Positions 8,359 through 18,034 of a stretch of 64,000 nucleotides of DNA are shown piece after piece. The notes under the pieces are model-generated. The model saw nothing but the letters and a program-made list of their open reading frames with translations. It had not been told where the DNA came from and made no database searches. Positions within the stretch are counted from its first letter, which is position 1. Each line of letters starts with the position of its first letter. A program made the position numbers and the translations under genes. The stretch comes from Nitrincola alkalilacustris (lineage in GTDB: Bacteria; Pseudomonadota; Gammaproteobacteria; Pseudomonadales; Balneatricaceae): positions 1-64,000 of the forward strand of contig NZ_WBOM01000004.1 of NCBI RefSeq assembly GCF_008973755.1. The letters run 5' to 3'.

Positions 8359-9708
8359 ATGGAACACTGGAGTTCAAGCAGCTGGAGAAGTAAACCTATC
8401 GTCCAGCAACCCGCTTATCCTGTACTGGATGAGCTGATTCAGGTTGAGCAAACCCTGAGCCAATTGCCCCCTCTGGTCTTTGCCGGTGAGATACGCTCAC
8501 TGACGCAGGATCTGGCTTCGGTTGCCGCCGGAAAATCCTTTCTGCTGCAGGGTGGTGATTGCGCCGAGAGCTTTGCCGAATTTAATGCCAACAAAATTCG
8601 CAATACCTTTCAGGTGCTGCTGCAGATGGCGGTTGTCTTGACCTTTGCCGGCAGTTGCCCGGTGGTCAAGATCGGTCGTATTGCAGGTCAGTTCGCCAAG
8701 CCTCGCTCTGCCGACACCGAGACCATCGACGGCATAGAGCTGCCGAGCTACCGTGGCGATATCATCAACGACATAGCCTTTACGGCTGAATCGCGCACGC
8801 CTGATCCGAAACGCCTGCTGTCCGCTTATCATCAGTCGGCATCGACACTGAATCTGTTGCGCGCCTTTGCTACCGGTGGCCTGGCAGATCTGCACAAGGT
8901 ACATCAGTGGAACCTCGGTTTTGTGCGCAAGAGCCCTCAGGGCGAGAAGTATCAGCATCTGGCACAGCAGATAGATCAGGCACTGGCGTTCATGGAGTCC
9001 TGTGGTATCAATTCGGCCAGCGCACCACAGCTGCGTGAAACGGTTCTGTATACCTCGCACGAAGCACTGTTGCTGCATTACGAACAGGCCCTGACCCGTC
9101 AGGACAGCCTGACCGGCGACTGGTACGACTGCTCGGCACATATGCTGTGGATCGGTGATCGCACACGCCAGCCGGATCATGCCCATGTCGAATTCCTGCG
9201 CGGCGTGCACAACCCGATCGGCATCAAGATCGGCCCCAGCACCAAAATCGACGATCTGCGACGCCTGCTGAGTATCCTGAATCCAGACAACAAACCTGGA
9301 CGCATCACCCTGATCGCACGCATGGGTTCCGAAAAGATCACCGAGCTGCTGCCGCCGATCGTGCGTGCCGTAAAAGCAGAAGGGCACTCTGTGGTATGGA
9401 GTTCTGACCCGATGCACGGCAACATCATCAAAGCCTCCAGCGGTTATAAAACCCGCAGTGTCGATGCCATCCTGAATGAGATGAAAGGCTTCTTCGAGGT
9501 TCACCGTGCTGAGGGCACTCACGCTGGCGGCGTGCATTTCGAGATGACCGGTGAAGACGTTACCGAGTGTATCGGTGGTGCGTTCCAGATCACTGAAGAT
9601 CGTCTGGGCGATCGCTATCATACGCATTGTGATCCACGCCTGAATGCCGACCAGTCTCTGGAGCTGGCATTCCTGATCGCAGACACACTGAAGAAAGCCA
9701 GAGGCTGA
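8359..9708 (+). CDS. Class II 3-deoxy-7-phosphoheptulonate (DAHP) synthase
   Basis: First step of the shikimate pathway: phosphoenolpyruvate plus erythrose 4-phosphate gives DAHP. The 449 residues fit the plant/Pseudomonas type II family: [105 protein letters not shown]. This family is unrelated in sequence to AroF/G/H. Stands alone between metR and a DUF3549 gene. Aromatic feedback inhibition in class II enzymes depends on extra N-terminal elements that cannot be judged here. Confidence 0.95.
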   Translation: MEHWSSSSWRSKPIVQQPAYPVLDELIQVEQTLSQLPPLVFAGEIRSLTQDLASVAAGKSFLLQGGDCAESFAEFNANKIRNTFQVLLQMAVVLTFAGSCPVVKIGRIAGQFAKPRSADTETIDGIELPSYRGDIINDIAFTAESRTPDPKRLLSAYHQSASTLNLLRAFATGGLADLHKVHQWNLGFVRKSPQGEKYQHLAQQIDQALAFMESCGINSASAPQLRETVLYTSHEALLLHYEQALTRQDSLTGDWYDCSAHMLWIGDRTRQPDHAHVEFLRGVHNPIGIKIGPSTKIDDLRRLLSILNPDNKPGRITLIARMGSEKITELLPPIVRAVKAEGHSVVWSSDPMHGNIIKASSGYKTRSVDAILNEMKGFFEVHRAEGTHAGGVHFEMTGEDVTECIGGAFQITEDRLGDRYHTHCDPRLNADQSLELAFLIADTLKKARG

Positions 9709-9727
9709 GTGAAGAGACGCTGAAGCC

Positions 9728-9748
9728 CTGACCCATCAACCGGGTCAG
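9728..9748 (+). terminator. Stem-loop after the DAHP synthase gene
   Basis: CTGACCC/GGGTCAG perfect seven-base-pair stem with a seven-base loop, 20 bp after the stop. The following sequence is not T-rich, so termination is only probable. The nearby 9775-9805 stretch contains two GATT-N-CTTAAGTT units. Confidence 0.5.
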
Positions 9749-9821
9749 GTGCTGACGTTTCACCACCGATTAAGCTGATTAACTTAAGTTGATTGGCTTA
9801 AGTTTATAAATAAAGGCCAGC

Positions 9822-10895
9822 ATGACAGATTCCTCCCCCTCACTGACCCGTTTATTGCAACACGCTGATAACCGCCTGCGCCTGTTTGATATGGGCCGAA
9901 GAGTCAGCAAACTCAGCGTGGACACCTTTGCCCGGATCGAGCAGAACGAGATCCCCTACCCCTCTCCTTTTCTGCACCACGCCTGGATCGGTTTTCTGAT
10001 CTGGAATCCGGCACAGAAGGAGCAGAGCCTGATCTGGTTTCTGAAGTTTCCGCTGGATGAACAGGGTTTTCTGATTCAGGCGGCGCGTGATGATATGGTC
10101 AATCGTCTGCTGCAGAACGTACTGAGTCATCAGGGCGAGCAAGCCACAGGCGATGCGCTGAAGGATAATCCCTTCGCCTTCACCCCGGATCAGGAGAAGA
10201 TGGCCACGTTTCATGCGCTGGCTACCCTTGCCACCGGCTCACCGGCTTCGCAGTACTATGAAGAGGTGCAGCAGTATATCAGCGGCCAACGGCCTGATGA
10301 TTACTGGCAGAATCTGGGTTTTCAGGGAATTGCCGACTTCACGACCAGACTGGATAAGGGTGATAACGAAGCCAGCCTGTGCCGCGCGATAAGCCACTTA
10401 CCGGAACAGCCACTGCAGATCATTGCACGACTGCTGGAACATGCGCAGCCGAGCCATGATCTGGGCCGCGCACTGGCCAGCCGACTTCACAGCCAGCTGA
10501 CTCAGGAGCAGCCTGTGCCTGAACTGGTCGCAGCGCTGATCAGAGGGCTATCCAACTGTCGCAGCCAGAGTCTGACGCGTGAAGAGATATCGAAGGTGCT
10601 GCAACACCCCTGCTCCCGAGAACCGGAAGTGATCGCGGCGATAGGATCACGCTGTATCGAGTGCCTGCAGTATCCGGATATTCTGAAACTGTTTCTGGAA
10701 CAACTGGCCAGAGGTAAAGCGGGTCAAACGGGGTTCAGCCGAATCATCACAGACCTGATGTTCAGCCCCGTGATGCGGGCACTGATCATGCAGGCGTTTC
10801 GTCATCCTGAGCGCAGTGAAGCACTGAGCCAGGCCATCGGTGAGATGTTCGGCTCAACCTTTGTTTCAACATCTGGCTCAGGTACTGCTCACTGA
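9822..10895 (+). CDS. DUF3549 family protein
   Basis: A 357-residue soluble protein of unknown function. The N-terminus (LTRLLQHADNRLRLFDMGRRVSKL) and the IPYPSPFLHHAWIGFLIWNP segment are what I associate with the DUF3549 family of Vibrio, Pseudomonas and relatives. The second half is a string of amphipathic helices (EQPLQIIARLLEHAQ, PELVAALIRGLSNCRS, EPEVIAAIGSRCIECL) that look HEAT-like. No signal peptide or membrane segment. It is convergent with, and overlaps by 18 bp, the replication-type gene on the other strand. The conserved neighbourhood of two replication-related genes is not enough to infer a role. Confidence 0.75.
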   Translation: MTDSSPSLTRLLQHADNRLRLFDMGRRVSKLSVDTFARIEQNEIPYPSPFLHHAWIGFLIWNPAQKEQSLIWFLKFPLDEQGFLIQAARDDMVNRLLQNVLSHQGEQATGDALKDNPFAFTPDQEKMATFHALATLATGSPASQYYEEVQQYISGQRPDDYWQNLGFQGIADFTTRLDKGDNEASLCRAISHLPEQPLQIIARLLEHAQPSHDLGRALASRLHSQLTQEQPVPELVAALIRGLSNCRSQSLTREEISKVLQHPCSREPEVIAAIGSRCIECLQYPDILKLFLEQLARGKAGQTGFSRIITDLMFSPVMRALIMQAFRHPERSEALSQAIGEMFGSTFVSTSGSGTAH

Positions 10896-11693
10896 CGCCT
10901 CATCCGGCAAGGTGATACCCAGACCAAGGCTATCGGCTTTGATCTGGCTCTGTGCGCGCAGGCGATCACGGATGCGGGTGCCGCGGGGTTTGCTCATATA
11001 ATAAAGCAGACTGCAGGCCAGCTCATCTTCAAGCTCGTGATCCTTTGCAAACTGCTGAATAAAGAGCGCTGTGGTACTGTCTTCCTTGTTTTCGAGTGCA
11101 ACAGGAGCCGGTGGGCGCAGATCTTCGCCATGCCGCACCCTGCGGCACATGATCTCATAATGGTAGGTGAACAGCGGGAACGTCTGCGACTCCTCCTCGG
11201 AGCGCAGCTGAAACCAGCCAGTTTCACGCCCGGCACAATACACGGCTGGATGACTCCAGCGGTGCTGTGCAGGGTGATCGGCATGCAGACAGGCCTCCTG
11301 GTAGGCGCGGCGTAAGCCCGGCAGCCCGAAGTCTCCATTCAGATCACGTATGATCGCCAGAAACTCAGAAATGGTCGGCATCCAGGCAAGGGTCTCCTTG
11401 CAGCGATTTACCGCCAACACCAGTTCCGACTCACTGAAGCCAGCCAGACTCAACGCCCATTCGCGCTTGGCAATGCGTATCTCGTTTTCGGTTTCAAAAC
11501 AGCTTTTGAATTTGTGCCCGTAGATCGCCATGAAGCGGGCAAAGATCATGTTCACATGCGCTTTGGTTTCAACTGAGATATTACCCGGCCGCGACTGCTG
11601 TTCTGCCGACTCACCAGTCGGTGTCCTTGAGGTCCATGATGGCTGCAGTAACCCGTTTTCGCTTGTCGCGAGTATCTCGCTGGGTGTTTTCAT
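10878..11693 (-). CDS. Replication protein P-like (putative helicase loader)
   Basis: 271 residues from the ATG at 11693 (an in-frame ATG at 11726 is an alternative). The core HVNMIFARFMAIYGHKFKSCF...IAKREWALSLAGFSESELVLAVNRCKETLAWMPTISEFLAIIRD resembles phage lambda replication protein P and its chromosomal relatives, which deliver DnaB helicase to DNA. The C-terminal half is less familiar and ends in DRLRAQSQIKADSLG. Its 5' end overlaps the DnaT-like gene by about 80 bp, implying translational coupling. ACAGG before 11693 supports that start. Together they look like a chromosomal primosome pair rather than a prophage: no other phage genes are near. Confidence 0.65.
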   Translation of the reverse strand: MKTPSEILATSENGLLQPSWTSRTPTGESAEQQSRPGNISVETKAHVNMIFARFMAIYGHKFKSCFETENEIRIAKREWALSLAGFSESELVLAVNRCKETLAWMPTISEFLAIIRDLNGDFGLPGLRRAYQEACLHADHPAQHRWSHPAVYCAGRETGWFQLRSEEESQTFPLFTYHYEIMCRRVRHGEDLRPPAPVALENKEDSTTALFIQQFAKDHELEDELACSLLYYMSKPRGTRIRDRLRAQSQIKADSLGLGITLPDEASVSST

Positions 11694-12573
11694 TGTTGAT
11701 ACCTGTTGAATTGCGTTCCTGCTCATAGCGCTGTTCTCTGGCGTCGCGTGTCTGTTTCTTTACCCACTCACGCTTGACCCACGCCAGATATTTCTGATCC
11801 CAATTGCTTTCACGACGATCCTTATCCAGCCAGTAGAGAACAAACTCATCCAGACAGTCCGCTGCAAAGGCTGCAGGAATCGCATGCCGTGGCAGCAGTT
11901 CATGGAAGGCCTCAGACGGCTGCCAGCCCAGATGCATCGACTGCAGGCGCTGATTGCGCTCTTCGTGCTGTTCAAAAATGTCCTGTAACTCATCCTTCTG
12001 CCGACGCCAGCCGAGGCTACCGCCAAAGGTCGGTGCCGGTCCCTTCTGGCGCGCCAGGTTCGTCTGTCCTGAGGCCTGAGGCTGCTGCCTGGGTGGTGGT
12101 CGTTCGAATACCGGCAAGGTCTGCAAACCTGGTTCAGCAGCTTTGGCCGGCACAATCGCCTCACGGGTATGCAGTCGCTCATTCATCCGCTCCTGGCGAC
12201 TCGTTTGCACCGCTTGCGTAACTGGAGCAGGGTGAGATGACTGAGTATCGGATTCGGATACAGCACGTCCAGGTTCAACAACAGGCTTCAAACGGATAGT
12301 CACAGTACCGGCCTGACCGATCTGGATCTCCATCACACCCTGCCTGGCAAGACTGTTGGCTGCATCCATCTGACGCTGTGCATCCCAGAAGTCAGCCAGA
12401 GAGCGCCACTGTGGCTGAGACAGGGTCATACTGGTCACGGAGGATTTGTCCTGAATGCCACCAATGCTGGCCTGCTCAGTCAACTGGAACAGCAGCAGTG
12501 CTTCATCACTTCCCAGTTTTCGCGCCAGCGAAGGATAGAAAAGCAATGGCTTTTCCGGTAACAGGTTAGTCAT
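11611..12573 (-). CDS. DnaT-like primosomal protein
   Basis: 320 residues. An N-terminal domain (LLFYPSLARKLGSDEALLLFQLTEQA...WRSLADFWDAQRQMDAANSLARQGVMEIQ, residues ~8-85) looks like a replication-type winged helix. A Pro/Gln-rich linker (~90-190) follows, then the DnaT single-strand-binding domain LGWQPSEAFHELLPRHAIPAAFAADCLDEFVLYWLDKDRRESNWDQKYLAWVKREWVKK (~215-275). E. coli DnaT acts in PriA-dependent restart. The next gene on the strand is P-like and overlaps. The linker length and the pairing with a P-type protein suggest a DnaT/loader system distinct from enteric DnaT-DnaC. Confidence 0.75.
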   Translation of the reverse strand: MTNLLPEKPLLFYPSLARKLGSDEALLLFQLTEQASIGGIQDKSSVTSMTLSQPQWRSLADFWDAQRQMDAANSLARQGVMEIQIGQAGTVTIRLKPVVEPGRAVSESDTQSSHPAPVTQAVQTSRQERMNERLHTREAIVPAKAAEPGLQTLPVFERPPPRQQPQASGQTNLARQKGPAPTFGGSLGWRRQKDELQDIFEQHEERNQRLQSMHLGWQPSEAFHELLPRHAIPAAFAADCLDEFVLYWLDKDRRESNWDQKYLAWVKREWVKKQTRDAREQRYEQERNSTGINNENTQRDTRDKRKRVTAAIMDLKDTDW

Positions 12574-12620
12574 GACACGCTATATCCAGCATCACAGATA
12601 AACAGGAAAAAAAACGCAGT

Positions 12621-13034
12621 TCAACCATCTTTGGCAAAATCCTCAACCGCGCGCAGCACATCGGATCGACCGATCAACCCTACAAGCTTATCTCCCTTTA
12701 CAACCGGCAAGCAGCGTCTGCCTCGGTCAATCAGCATTTTCGAGACAGCAATAATATCGGCATCATCCGGAACCGTATCCACATTAACCGTCATATAATC
12801 CCCTACATGCCCGCCACTCCCCATCTCCTGTTCGTGATAGGTCTGAGACAGAATCGCACGCAGGCAGTCGACCTCCGACAGCATCCCCACCAGATTGCCA
12901 CTCTCATCGACAACGGGCGAACCCGAGAGTTTATATTCTCTGAGGCTTCTGATCGCACTGAACAGGTCAGTGTCTGGTTTGAAGGTAACCAATCTGGTAG
13001 CCATGTAATCCTGTGCTTTTACAGATCTGAGCAT
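12621..13034 (-). CDS. Tandem CBS-domain protein
   Basis: 137 residues made of two CBS motifs (YMATRLVTFKPDTDLFSAIRSLREYKLSGSPVVDESGNLVGMLSEVDCLRAI and YMTVNVDTVPDDADIIAVSKMLIDRGRRCLPVVKGDKLVGLIGRSDVLRAV) and little else. Paired CBS domains form a Bateman module that binds adenosyl ligands such as AMP, ATP or SAM. A stand-alone module usually regulates a partner protein. AAGGAG precedes the ATG. No enzyme or transporter partner is fused or adjacent (neighbours are dnaT-like and purU), so the target is unknown. Confidence 0.9.
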   Translation of the reverse strand: MLRSVKAQDYMATRLVTFKPDTDLFSAIRSLREYKLSGSPVVDESGNLVGMLSEVDCLRAILSQTYHEQEMGSGGHVGDYMTVNVDTVPDDADIIAVSKMLIDRGRRCLPVVKGDKLVGLIGRSDVLRAVEDFAKDG

Positions 13035-13140
13035 AGCGTGCTCTCCTTCCGGCTGTTTTTTTACAGTAAGTCTCTGTTAATCAGATCTCATCACCGCTGA
13101 GTTTAAATATAGACCAAGTGCCACGTCAGGCCAGCAAAGC

Positions 13141-13995
13141 TCATGCAAAAACAACGGTCTTGTTGCCATGCACCAGCACGCGGTCCTCCAGATGCCAGCG
13201 CAACCCTCTGGCCAGCGCGGTTTTCTCGACATCACGACCGAGTCTGACCATCTCTTCAGGTTGATCACGATGACTGACCCGTGTTACATCCTGATCGATG
13301 ATCGGGCCAGCATCAAGCTCTTCAGTTACATAATGACAGGTTGCACCGATCAGTTTTACCCCCCGCTCATGGGCCTGATGATAAGGTTTGCCACCGGCAA
13401 ACGATGGCAGGAAGCTGTGGTGTATGTTGATGATGCGGTGTGGATAGTGCTGACACAGATTTTGCGGCAGTATCTGCATGTAACGCGCCAGAACAATGAC
13501 ATCAGCCTGATGCTCGGCGATCAACCGCTCCACCTGATCAAAATGGGGTTGCTTGTCGGCAGGGTCAACCGGCACATGGAAAAAAGGAATGCCGTGCCAC
13601 TCCACCATACTGCGCAGCTTGTCATGATTGGAGATCACACAGGGGATCTCACAGAAGAGTTCATCACTATGGTAACGATAGAGCAGATCTGCCAGACAAT
13701 GCGCCTCACGACTGGCCATCAGCACCACCCTTTTGGGTTTGCTGGAGTCGGAAATATCCCATTCCATGCTGAAGGAGCGAGCTATCGGATCAAATGCCTC
13801 CCGCAACGCCTCCAGCGAAAAGGGAATGGACGATGCACTTATTTCCACCCGCATGAAAAAGTGGTGTGTTGAAGGGTCCGAGTGTTGATTGGCGTCGGCA
13901 ATCGAACCGCCATGACTGGAGATGAAGTTACTCACCATTGAGACAATACCCACCCTATCCGGGCAGGAGAGTACTAGCCGATATCTGCGTTCCAT
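13141..13995 (-). CDS. purU: Formyltetrahydrofolate deformylase
   Basis: Hydrolyses 10-formyl-tetrahydrofolate to formate and tetrahydrofolate, balancing one-carbon pools and supplying formate to PurT. 284 residues: an N-terminal ACT domain (LVLSCPDRVGIVSMVSNFISSHGGSIADANQHSD, ~6-80) and a formyltransferase domain with VVLMASREAHCLADLLYR, CVISNH, VDPADKQPH, LARYMQIL, and the catalytic INIHHSFLPSFAGGKPYHQAHERGVKLIGATCHYVTEELDAGPII. Size and order are canonical. Single gene between a CBS-domain gene and phhB; in organisms with methionine/glycine regulation the ACT domain binds those amino acids. Confidence 0.96.
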   Translation of the reverse strand: MERRYRLVLSCPDRVGIVSMVSNFISSHGGSIADANQHSDPSTHHFFMRVEISASSIPFSLEALREAFDPIARSFSMEWDISDSSKPKRVVLMASREAHCLADLLYRYHSDELFCEIPCVISNHDKLRSMVEWHGIPFFHVPVDPADKQPHFDQVERLIAEHQADVIVLARYMQILPQNLCQHYPHRIINIHHSFLPSFAGGKPYHQAHERGVKLIGATCHYVTEELDAGPIIDQDVTRVSHRDQPEEMVRLGRDVEKTALARGLRWHLEDRVLVHGNKTVVFA

Positions 13996-14055
13996 GGTTT
14001 CAATCTGATCCAGAGGCTGACAAAGACCGGAATTCTACCAGTATGTGGGTCAGGT

Positions 14056-14406
14056 CTACAGCTCCGATTCAGTCAAACCGGCATAGCGCTTCTCGGTTTC
14101 TGCTGCACAGATGAAGTCGCCCTGCTGCAGACCGCCGATCTTGTGCGTATAACAAGTAACCTCTAAGCGCCCCCAGGCGGTCAACAGGTCGGGATGATGG
14201 CCAACAGACTCAGCAAAAGTTCCGATACGGTTGGTGAAATCCAGCGCCCGGACAAAATTTTTGAAGCGATAGACTCTGTGCAGCTTCAACACCTCACCCT
14301 CCTGCAGCAACTCCCATTCAGGCAACTGCTGCAGCTCATGCTCGGCCTCTTCCCGGCTCAGACGAGGTGCATCATCCCGGCACAGATTACAGGCTTGCTT
14401 ATTCAT
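14056..14406 (-). CDS. phhB: Pterin-4a-carbinolamine dehydratase
   Basis: Regenerates tetrahydrobiopterin-type cofactor after phenylalanine hydroxylase by dehydrating 4a-hydroxytetrahydropterin. 116 residues with LSREEAEHELQQLPEWEL, LHRVYRFKNFVRALDFTNRIGTFAESVGHHPDLLTAWGRLEVTCYTHKIGGL, containing the HHP site. The ATG at 14406 is chosen over the GTG two codons upstream because GAGGTGG directly precedes it. No phhA is in this window, so the hydroxylase must be elsewhere or the enzyme serves another pterin step. The N-terminal CNLCRDDAP adds two cysteines that are common in this family. Confidence 0.93.
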   Translation of the reverse strand: MNKQACNLCRDDAPRLSREEAEHELQQLPEWELLQEGEVLKLHRVYRFKNFVRALDFTNRIGTFAESVGHHPDLLTAWGRLEVTCYTHKIGGLQQGDFICAAETEKRYAGLTESEL

Positions 14407-14583
14407 AACCACCTCTGATTATCAGACATGACATTGCACATGCAAACGACTCCTCTTAGGTTCATCTTCCATTACTCAGATCAAGCATAGCAGTTGGCAA
14501 AGTTTTAACCCATGAACTAGGCTGGTTTTTAACCAATAAGAAAAGTGTGCTTTTATGCACAGAAATAAAGCCCAGGTGGATTT

Positions 14584-14757
14584 ATGGAAGAGCCCGATAC
14601 CCTCCCACAGGAAGACAGAAAGCGTCATGAGCTGCGACTTTTCCTCTTCTTGATAGTGTTTCTTTTCCCACTGCTGACGTTTGCTGCGGTCGGCGGTTAC
14701 GGTTTTCTGGTCTGGATGTCGCAACTGATCATGGGCCCTCCGGGACCACCGGTTTAA
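14584..14757 (+). CDS. napE: Periplasmic nitrate reductase accessory membrane protein NapE
   Basis: A 57-residue protein: short charged N-terminus (MEEPDTLPQEDRKRHELR), then one membrane helix (LFLFLIVFLFPLLTFAAVGGYGFLVWM) and SQLIMGPPGPP, the exact NapE pattern. AGGTGG lies just before the ATG. It is the first gene of a nap operon and is followed after 15 bp by napF. The function of NapE is not established in the literature I know; it is a small inner-membrane companion of the Nap system. The 177-bp region upstream must hold the operon promoter. A weak FNR half-site (ATCAA at 14479-14483) is present but no full palindrome. Confidence 0.9.
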   Translation: MEEPDTLPQEDRKRHELRLFLFLIVFLFPLLTFAAVGGYGFLVWMSQLIMGPPGPPV

Positions 14758-14772
14758 GAGTGGAACAGACCC

Positions 14773-15255
14773 ATGACGATCTCAATCAGCAGACGCCAGC
14801 TTCTCCGGGGCGGACGTATGGCCCGACCGGTCCGGCGGCCGCCCTGGACCTCAAGAGATTTCACCGACCTGTGCACAAGATGCACTGAATGCATCAGCGC
14901 CTGTCCGGAGAAGATTCTGTATCGGGGAGATGGTGGTTTTCCCGAAATCAACTTCACTGATCGCGGCTGCACGCTGTGTAACGAGTGTGCTCGCGCCTGC
15001 CCTGAATCCGTCTTTGATCTCACGCGGGCCGCGTTCAGTTGGCAGGCCGAGATCAGCGACGCCTGCCTCGCAATGCAGAATGTGCATTGTCAGATCTGTC
15101 AGGATCAGTGCGAGGCGCGCGCCATAGGTTTCAAGCCCCGGCTGCGTGCAGCGCCTGTACCGGTGATCGACACCGACGCCTGCACCGGTTGTGGCCACTG
15201 CCTGCCCGGCTGTCCGTCAAATGCCATTTCGCTGGAGGTACCGAATGAGCTCTGA
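14773..15255 (+). CDS. napF: Ferredoxin-type protein NapF
   Basis: Cytoplasmic iron-sulfur protein that helps mature or load NapA. 160 residues with cysteine clusters CTRCTECISACPE, CTLCNECARACPE, an incomplete central CQICQDQCEARAI, and CTGCGHCLPGCPS, giving several 4Fe-4S sites. The start reads SISRRQLLRGGRMARPVRRPPW; the RR near the N-terminus is shared by other NapF proteins but no hydrophobic signal core follows, so the protein stays in the cytoplasm. The 3' end overlaps napD by 11 bp. Confidence 0.95.
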   Translation: MTISISRRQLLRGGRMARPVRRPPWTSRDFTDLCTRCTECISACPEKILYRGDGGFPEINFTDRGCTLCNECARACPESVFDLTRAAFSWQAEISDACLAMQNVHCQICQDQCEARAIGFKPRLRAAPVPVIDTDACTGCGHCLPGCPSNAISLEVPNEL

Positions 15256-15520
15256 GCATCATATTGCCAGCTTTGTAGCCCATGTCAGGCCTGAAACCCT
15301 CTCGGCATTTCTGAACTGGGCCCACGCACAACCCGAACTCGACATTCCGGCTCAGAGCGAGCAGGGCAAGGTCGTGCTCGTCACCGAATGCACCAGCCAG
15401 CAGGACGTGCTGGCCACAATCGACCATATCGAGCAGCAGCCGGGCGTGCTTGGCTGCACGCTGGTCTATCACGAGGTGATGGATCAGCAGGATGCGGATA
15501 CAATGGAGACCTCCCTATGA
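15245..15520 (+). CDS. napD: NapD chaperone for the NapA signal peptide
   Basis: 91-residue cytoplasmic chaperone that binds the twin-arginine signal of NapA and prevents premature export. The ATG at 15245 gives [26 protein letters not shown] followed by [33 protein letters not shown], typical of NapD. It overlaps napF by 11 bp upstream and napA by 4 bp (ATGA) downstream, so translation of NapD and its client NapA is coupled. An upstream in-frame start at 15191 lies inside napF and is unlikely. Confidence 0.94.
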   Translation: MSSEHHIASFVAHVRPETLSAFLNWAHAQPELDIPAQSEQGKVVLVTECTSQQDVLATIDHIEQQPGVLGCTLVYHEVMDQQDADTMETSL

Positions 15521-18021
15521 AAATGACCCGCCGTCAATTTGCCAAGGCCAATGCAGGTCTTGCAGCAGCCGCTGCTGCCGGCCTGTCTGCACCGGCCGCC
15601 GCCAGCAATCTGATCACCAATATTGAACTGACCTCTCTGAACTGGAACAAGGCCCCCTGTCGCTTCTGCGGGGTGGGGTGCAGTGTGATGGTAGCCACAC
15701 GTGACAATCAGATAGTTGCCACACACGGGGATGTGAAATCAGAGGTTAACCGTGGCCTGAACTGCGTCAAGGGCTACTTTCTGTCCAAGATACTCTATGG
15801 CAGGGATCGTCTGACCAAGCCCCTGCTGCGCAAGCGCAATGGCGTCTACGACAAGCAGGGTGATTTTGAAGAGGTCAGTTGGGACGAGGCGCTGGATATC
15901 ATGGCTGAGAAATTCATCTCGGCGATCCAGACTCATGGCCCGGAAAGCGTCGCCATGTTCGGCTCCGGCCAGTGGACCATCTGGGAAGGCTATGCCGCCA
16001 ACAAGCTGTTCAAGGCCGGCTTTCGCAGCAACAATATTGACCCTAATGCGCGCCATTGCATGGCATCGGCGGTCATGGGTTTCATGCGCAGCTTCGGCTC
16101 GGATGAGCCGATGGGGGTCTATGACGATATCGAGCATGCCGATGCCTTTGTACTCTGGGGCGCCAACATGGCCGAGATGCACCCGATCCTATGGACACGC
16201 GTCACGGATCGCCGCCTCTCCTATCCGCATACCGAAGTCGCGGTACTCTCCACCTTTGAGCACCGTTCCTTCGATCTGGCCGATCTCGGCATGGTGATGA
16301 AACCCAATGCCGATATCGTGATTCTCAATTACATCGCCAATCACATCATCCAATCGGGCAATGTGAACCAGACGTTCGTCGAGCGCCATACCAACTTTTT
16401 CAGAGGCACGGATGATATCGGCTATGGCCTGCGCCCCGAGCACCCGCTGCAGCAGGCTGCAAAGAATGCCGGCAATGCCAACAGCTGGACCGACATGACG
16501 TTTGATGAGTTTGCCGAGTTTGTCAGTGCCTACACGCTGGAACGGGCTGCGGCACAGTCAGGCGTGTCTCAGACCAGCCTGCAACGCCTGGCCGAGATTT
16601 ATGCCGATCCGAACAAGAAGGTGATGTCCTTCTGGACCATGGGTGTCAATCAGCATACCCGTGGCGTCTGGGTCAACAACCTGATCTATAACCTGCACCT
16701 GCTCACCGGCAAGATCTCCACGCCCGGTAACAGCCCCTTCTCACTGACCGGTCAGCCATCGGCCTGCGGCACCGCCCGCGAAGTCGGCACCTTTGCTCAC
16801 CGGCTGCCTGCCGATATGGTGGTGATGAATCCGGAGCACCGCGCCAAAGCAGAGGAGATCTGGCGCGTGCCGCCGGGTACTATCCAGGAGAAGCCCGGCT
16901 ACCACACGGTTCTGCAAAGTCGCAAACTGAAGGATGGCGAGATCAAAGTGTACTGGACACAGGTCACCAACAACATCCAGGCAGGCCCCAATGTGATGCA
17001 GGAGATATTGCCCGGATGGCGCAATCCTGAAGCCTTTGTCATCGTTTCGGATATCTACCCGACCGTGTCAGCTCAGGCTGCCGATCTGATCCTGCCAGCT
17101 GCCAGCTGGGTGGAAAAGGAGGGTGCCTACGGCAATGCCGAGCGCAGAACCCAGTTCTGGCATCAATTGGTTAATGCCCCCGGTGACGCCCGCTCCGATC
17201 TCTGGCAGACAGTCGCTTTGTCACAGCGGATTCGCACCGATGATGTCTGGTCGGAAGAGTTTCTTGCCAGCGCACCCGAGTTCAGGGGCAAAACCCTGTT
17301 CGAGGTACTGTTCAAAAATGGCAATGTTGATCGTTATCCGCTGGAGGATATGCGTGAAGGCTATCCGAATCAGGAGTCTGTCGATTTCGGCTTTTATATC
17401 CAGAAAGGGATGTTCCAGGAGTATCGTGAGTTCGGCAAAGGTAAGGGCAAGGATCTGGCCGACTTCGATGTCTATCACGGTAACCGCGGCCTGCGCTGGC
17501 CTGTGGTGGATGGCCAGGAAACCCTGTGGCGCTACAAGGAGGGACTTGATCCCTATGTTGAAGCGGGCACCGATTTTCAATTCTACGGCATACCCGACAA
17601 GCGAGCGCGCATCTTCGCCGTACCGGACGAGCCCCCTGCCGAATCACCGGACGCGGAATACCCCTTCTGGCTCTGCACCGGACGCGTGCTGGAGCACTGG
17701 CATACTGGCAGCATGACACGCAGGGTCAGCGAGCTGCATAAAGCCGTGCCTGAAGCCCTGGTCTACATGCATCCGGATGATGCCGCAGCCAATGGCTGGC
17801 GACGTGGCAGCGAAATCAAGATCATCAGCCGTCGCGGAGAGATACAGGCGCGGGTGGAAACCCGTGGTCGCGTCCGTACCCCACAGGGACTGATCTATGT
17901 ACCTTTCTTTGATGCCACCAAGCTGATCAACAAGGTCGTACTGGATGCAACCGATCCCATTTCACTGCAGACGGATTTCAAGAAGTGCGCCGTTCGTCTG
18001 GAACTGGTCAGCCTGGCATAA
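15517..18021 (+). CDS. napA: Periplasmic nitrate reductase catalytic subunit
   Basis: Reduces nitrate to nitrite in the periplasm using bis-MGD molybdenum. 834 residues. Twin-arginine signal [27 protein letters not shown] at the N-terminus. The 4Fe-4S cysteines are Cys48, Cys51, Cys55 and Cys83 ([16 protein letters not shown]). The molybdenum ligand is Cys181 in [10 protein letters not shown]. The C-terminal dinucleotide-binding domain ([39 protein letters not shown]-like) is complete. Starts inside napD's stop codon. Central gene of napEFDABC; no napG/napH are present, so electrons should come from quinol through NapC to NapB. Confidence 0.98.
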   Translation: MKMTRRQFAKANAGLAAAAAAGLSAPAAASNLITNIELTSLNWNKAPCRFCGVGCSVMVATRDNQIVATHGDVKSEVNRGLNCVKGYFLSKILYGRDRLTKPLLRKRNGVYDKQGDFEEVSWDEALDIMAEKFISAIQTHGPESVAMFGSGQWTIWEGYAANKLFKAGFRSNNIDPNARHCMASAVMGFMRSFGSDEPMGVYDDIEHADAFVLWGANMAEMHPILWTRVTDRRLSYPHTEVAVLSTFEHRSFDLADLGMVMKPNADIVILNYIANHIIQSGNVNQTFVERHTNFFRGTDDIGYGLRPEHPLQQAAKNAGNANSWTDMTFDEFAEFVSAYTLERAAAQSGVSQTSLQRLAEIYADPNKKVMSFWTMGVNQHTRGVWVNNLIYNLHLLTGKISTPGNSPFSLTGQPSACGTAREVGTFAHRLPADMVVMNPEHRAKAEEIWRVPPGTIQEKPGYHTVLQSRKLKDGEIKVYWTQVTNNIQAGPNVMQEILPGWRNPEAFVIVSDIYPTVSAQAADLILPAASWVEKEGAYGNAERRTQFWHQLVNAPGDARSDLWQTVALSQRIRTDDVWSEEFLASAPEFRGKTLFEVLFKNGNVDRYPLEDMREGYPNQESVDFGFYIQKGMFQEYREFGKGKGKDLADFDVYHGNRGLRWPVVDGQETLWRYKEGLDPYVEAGTDFQFYGIPDKRARIFAVPDEPPAESPDAEYPFWLCTGRVLEHWHTGSMTRRVSELHKAVPEALVYMHPDDAAANGWRRGSEIKIISRRGEIQARVETRGRVRTPQGLIYVPFFDATKLINKVVLDATDPISLQTDFKKCAVRLELVSLA

Positions 18022-18034
18022 AGGAGTACTGACG

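Noticed and set aside
8497-9627. 376-codon minus-strand frame inside the DAHP synthase gene
   Set aside because: Antisense shadow of a strongly conserved gene; product has no known-family features and is rich in codons mirrored from the real frame.
14470-14483. FNR box upstream of napE
   Set aside because: Only the right half (ATCAA) is good; the left half matches two of five bases, so I do not call a site.
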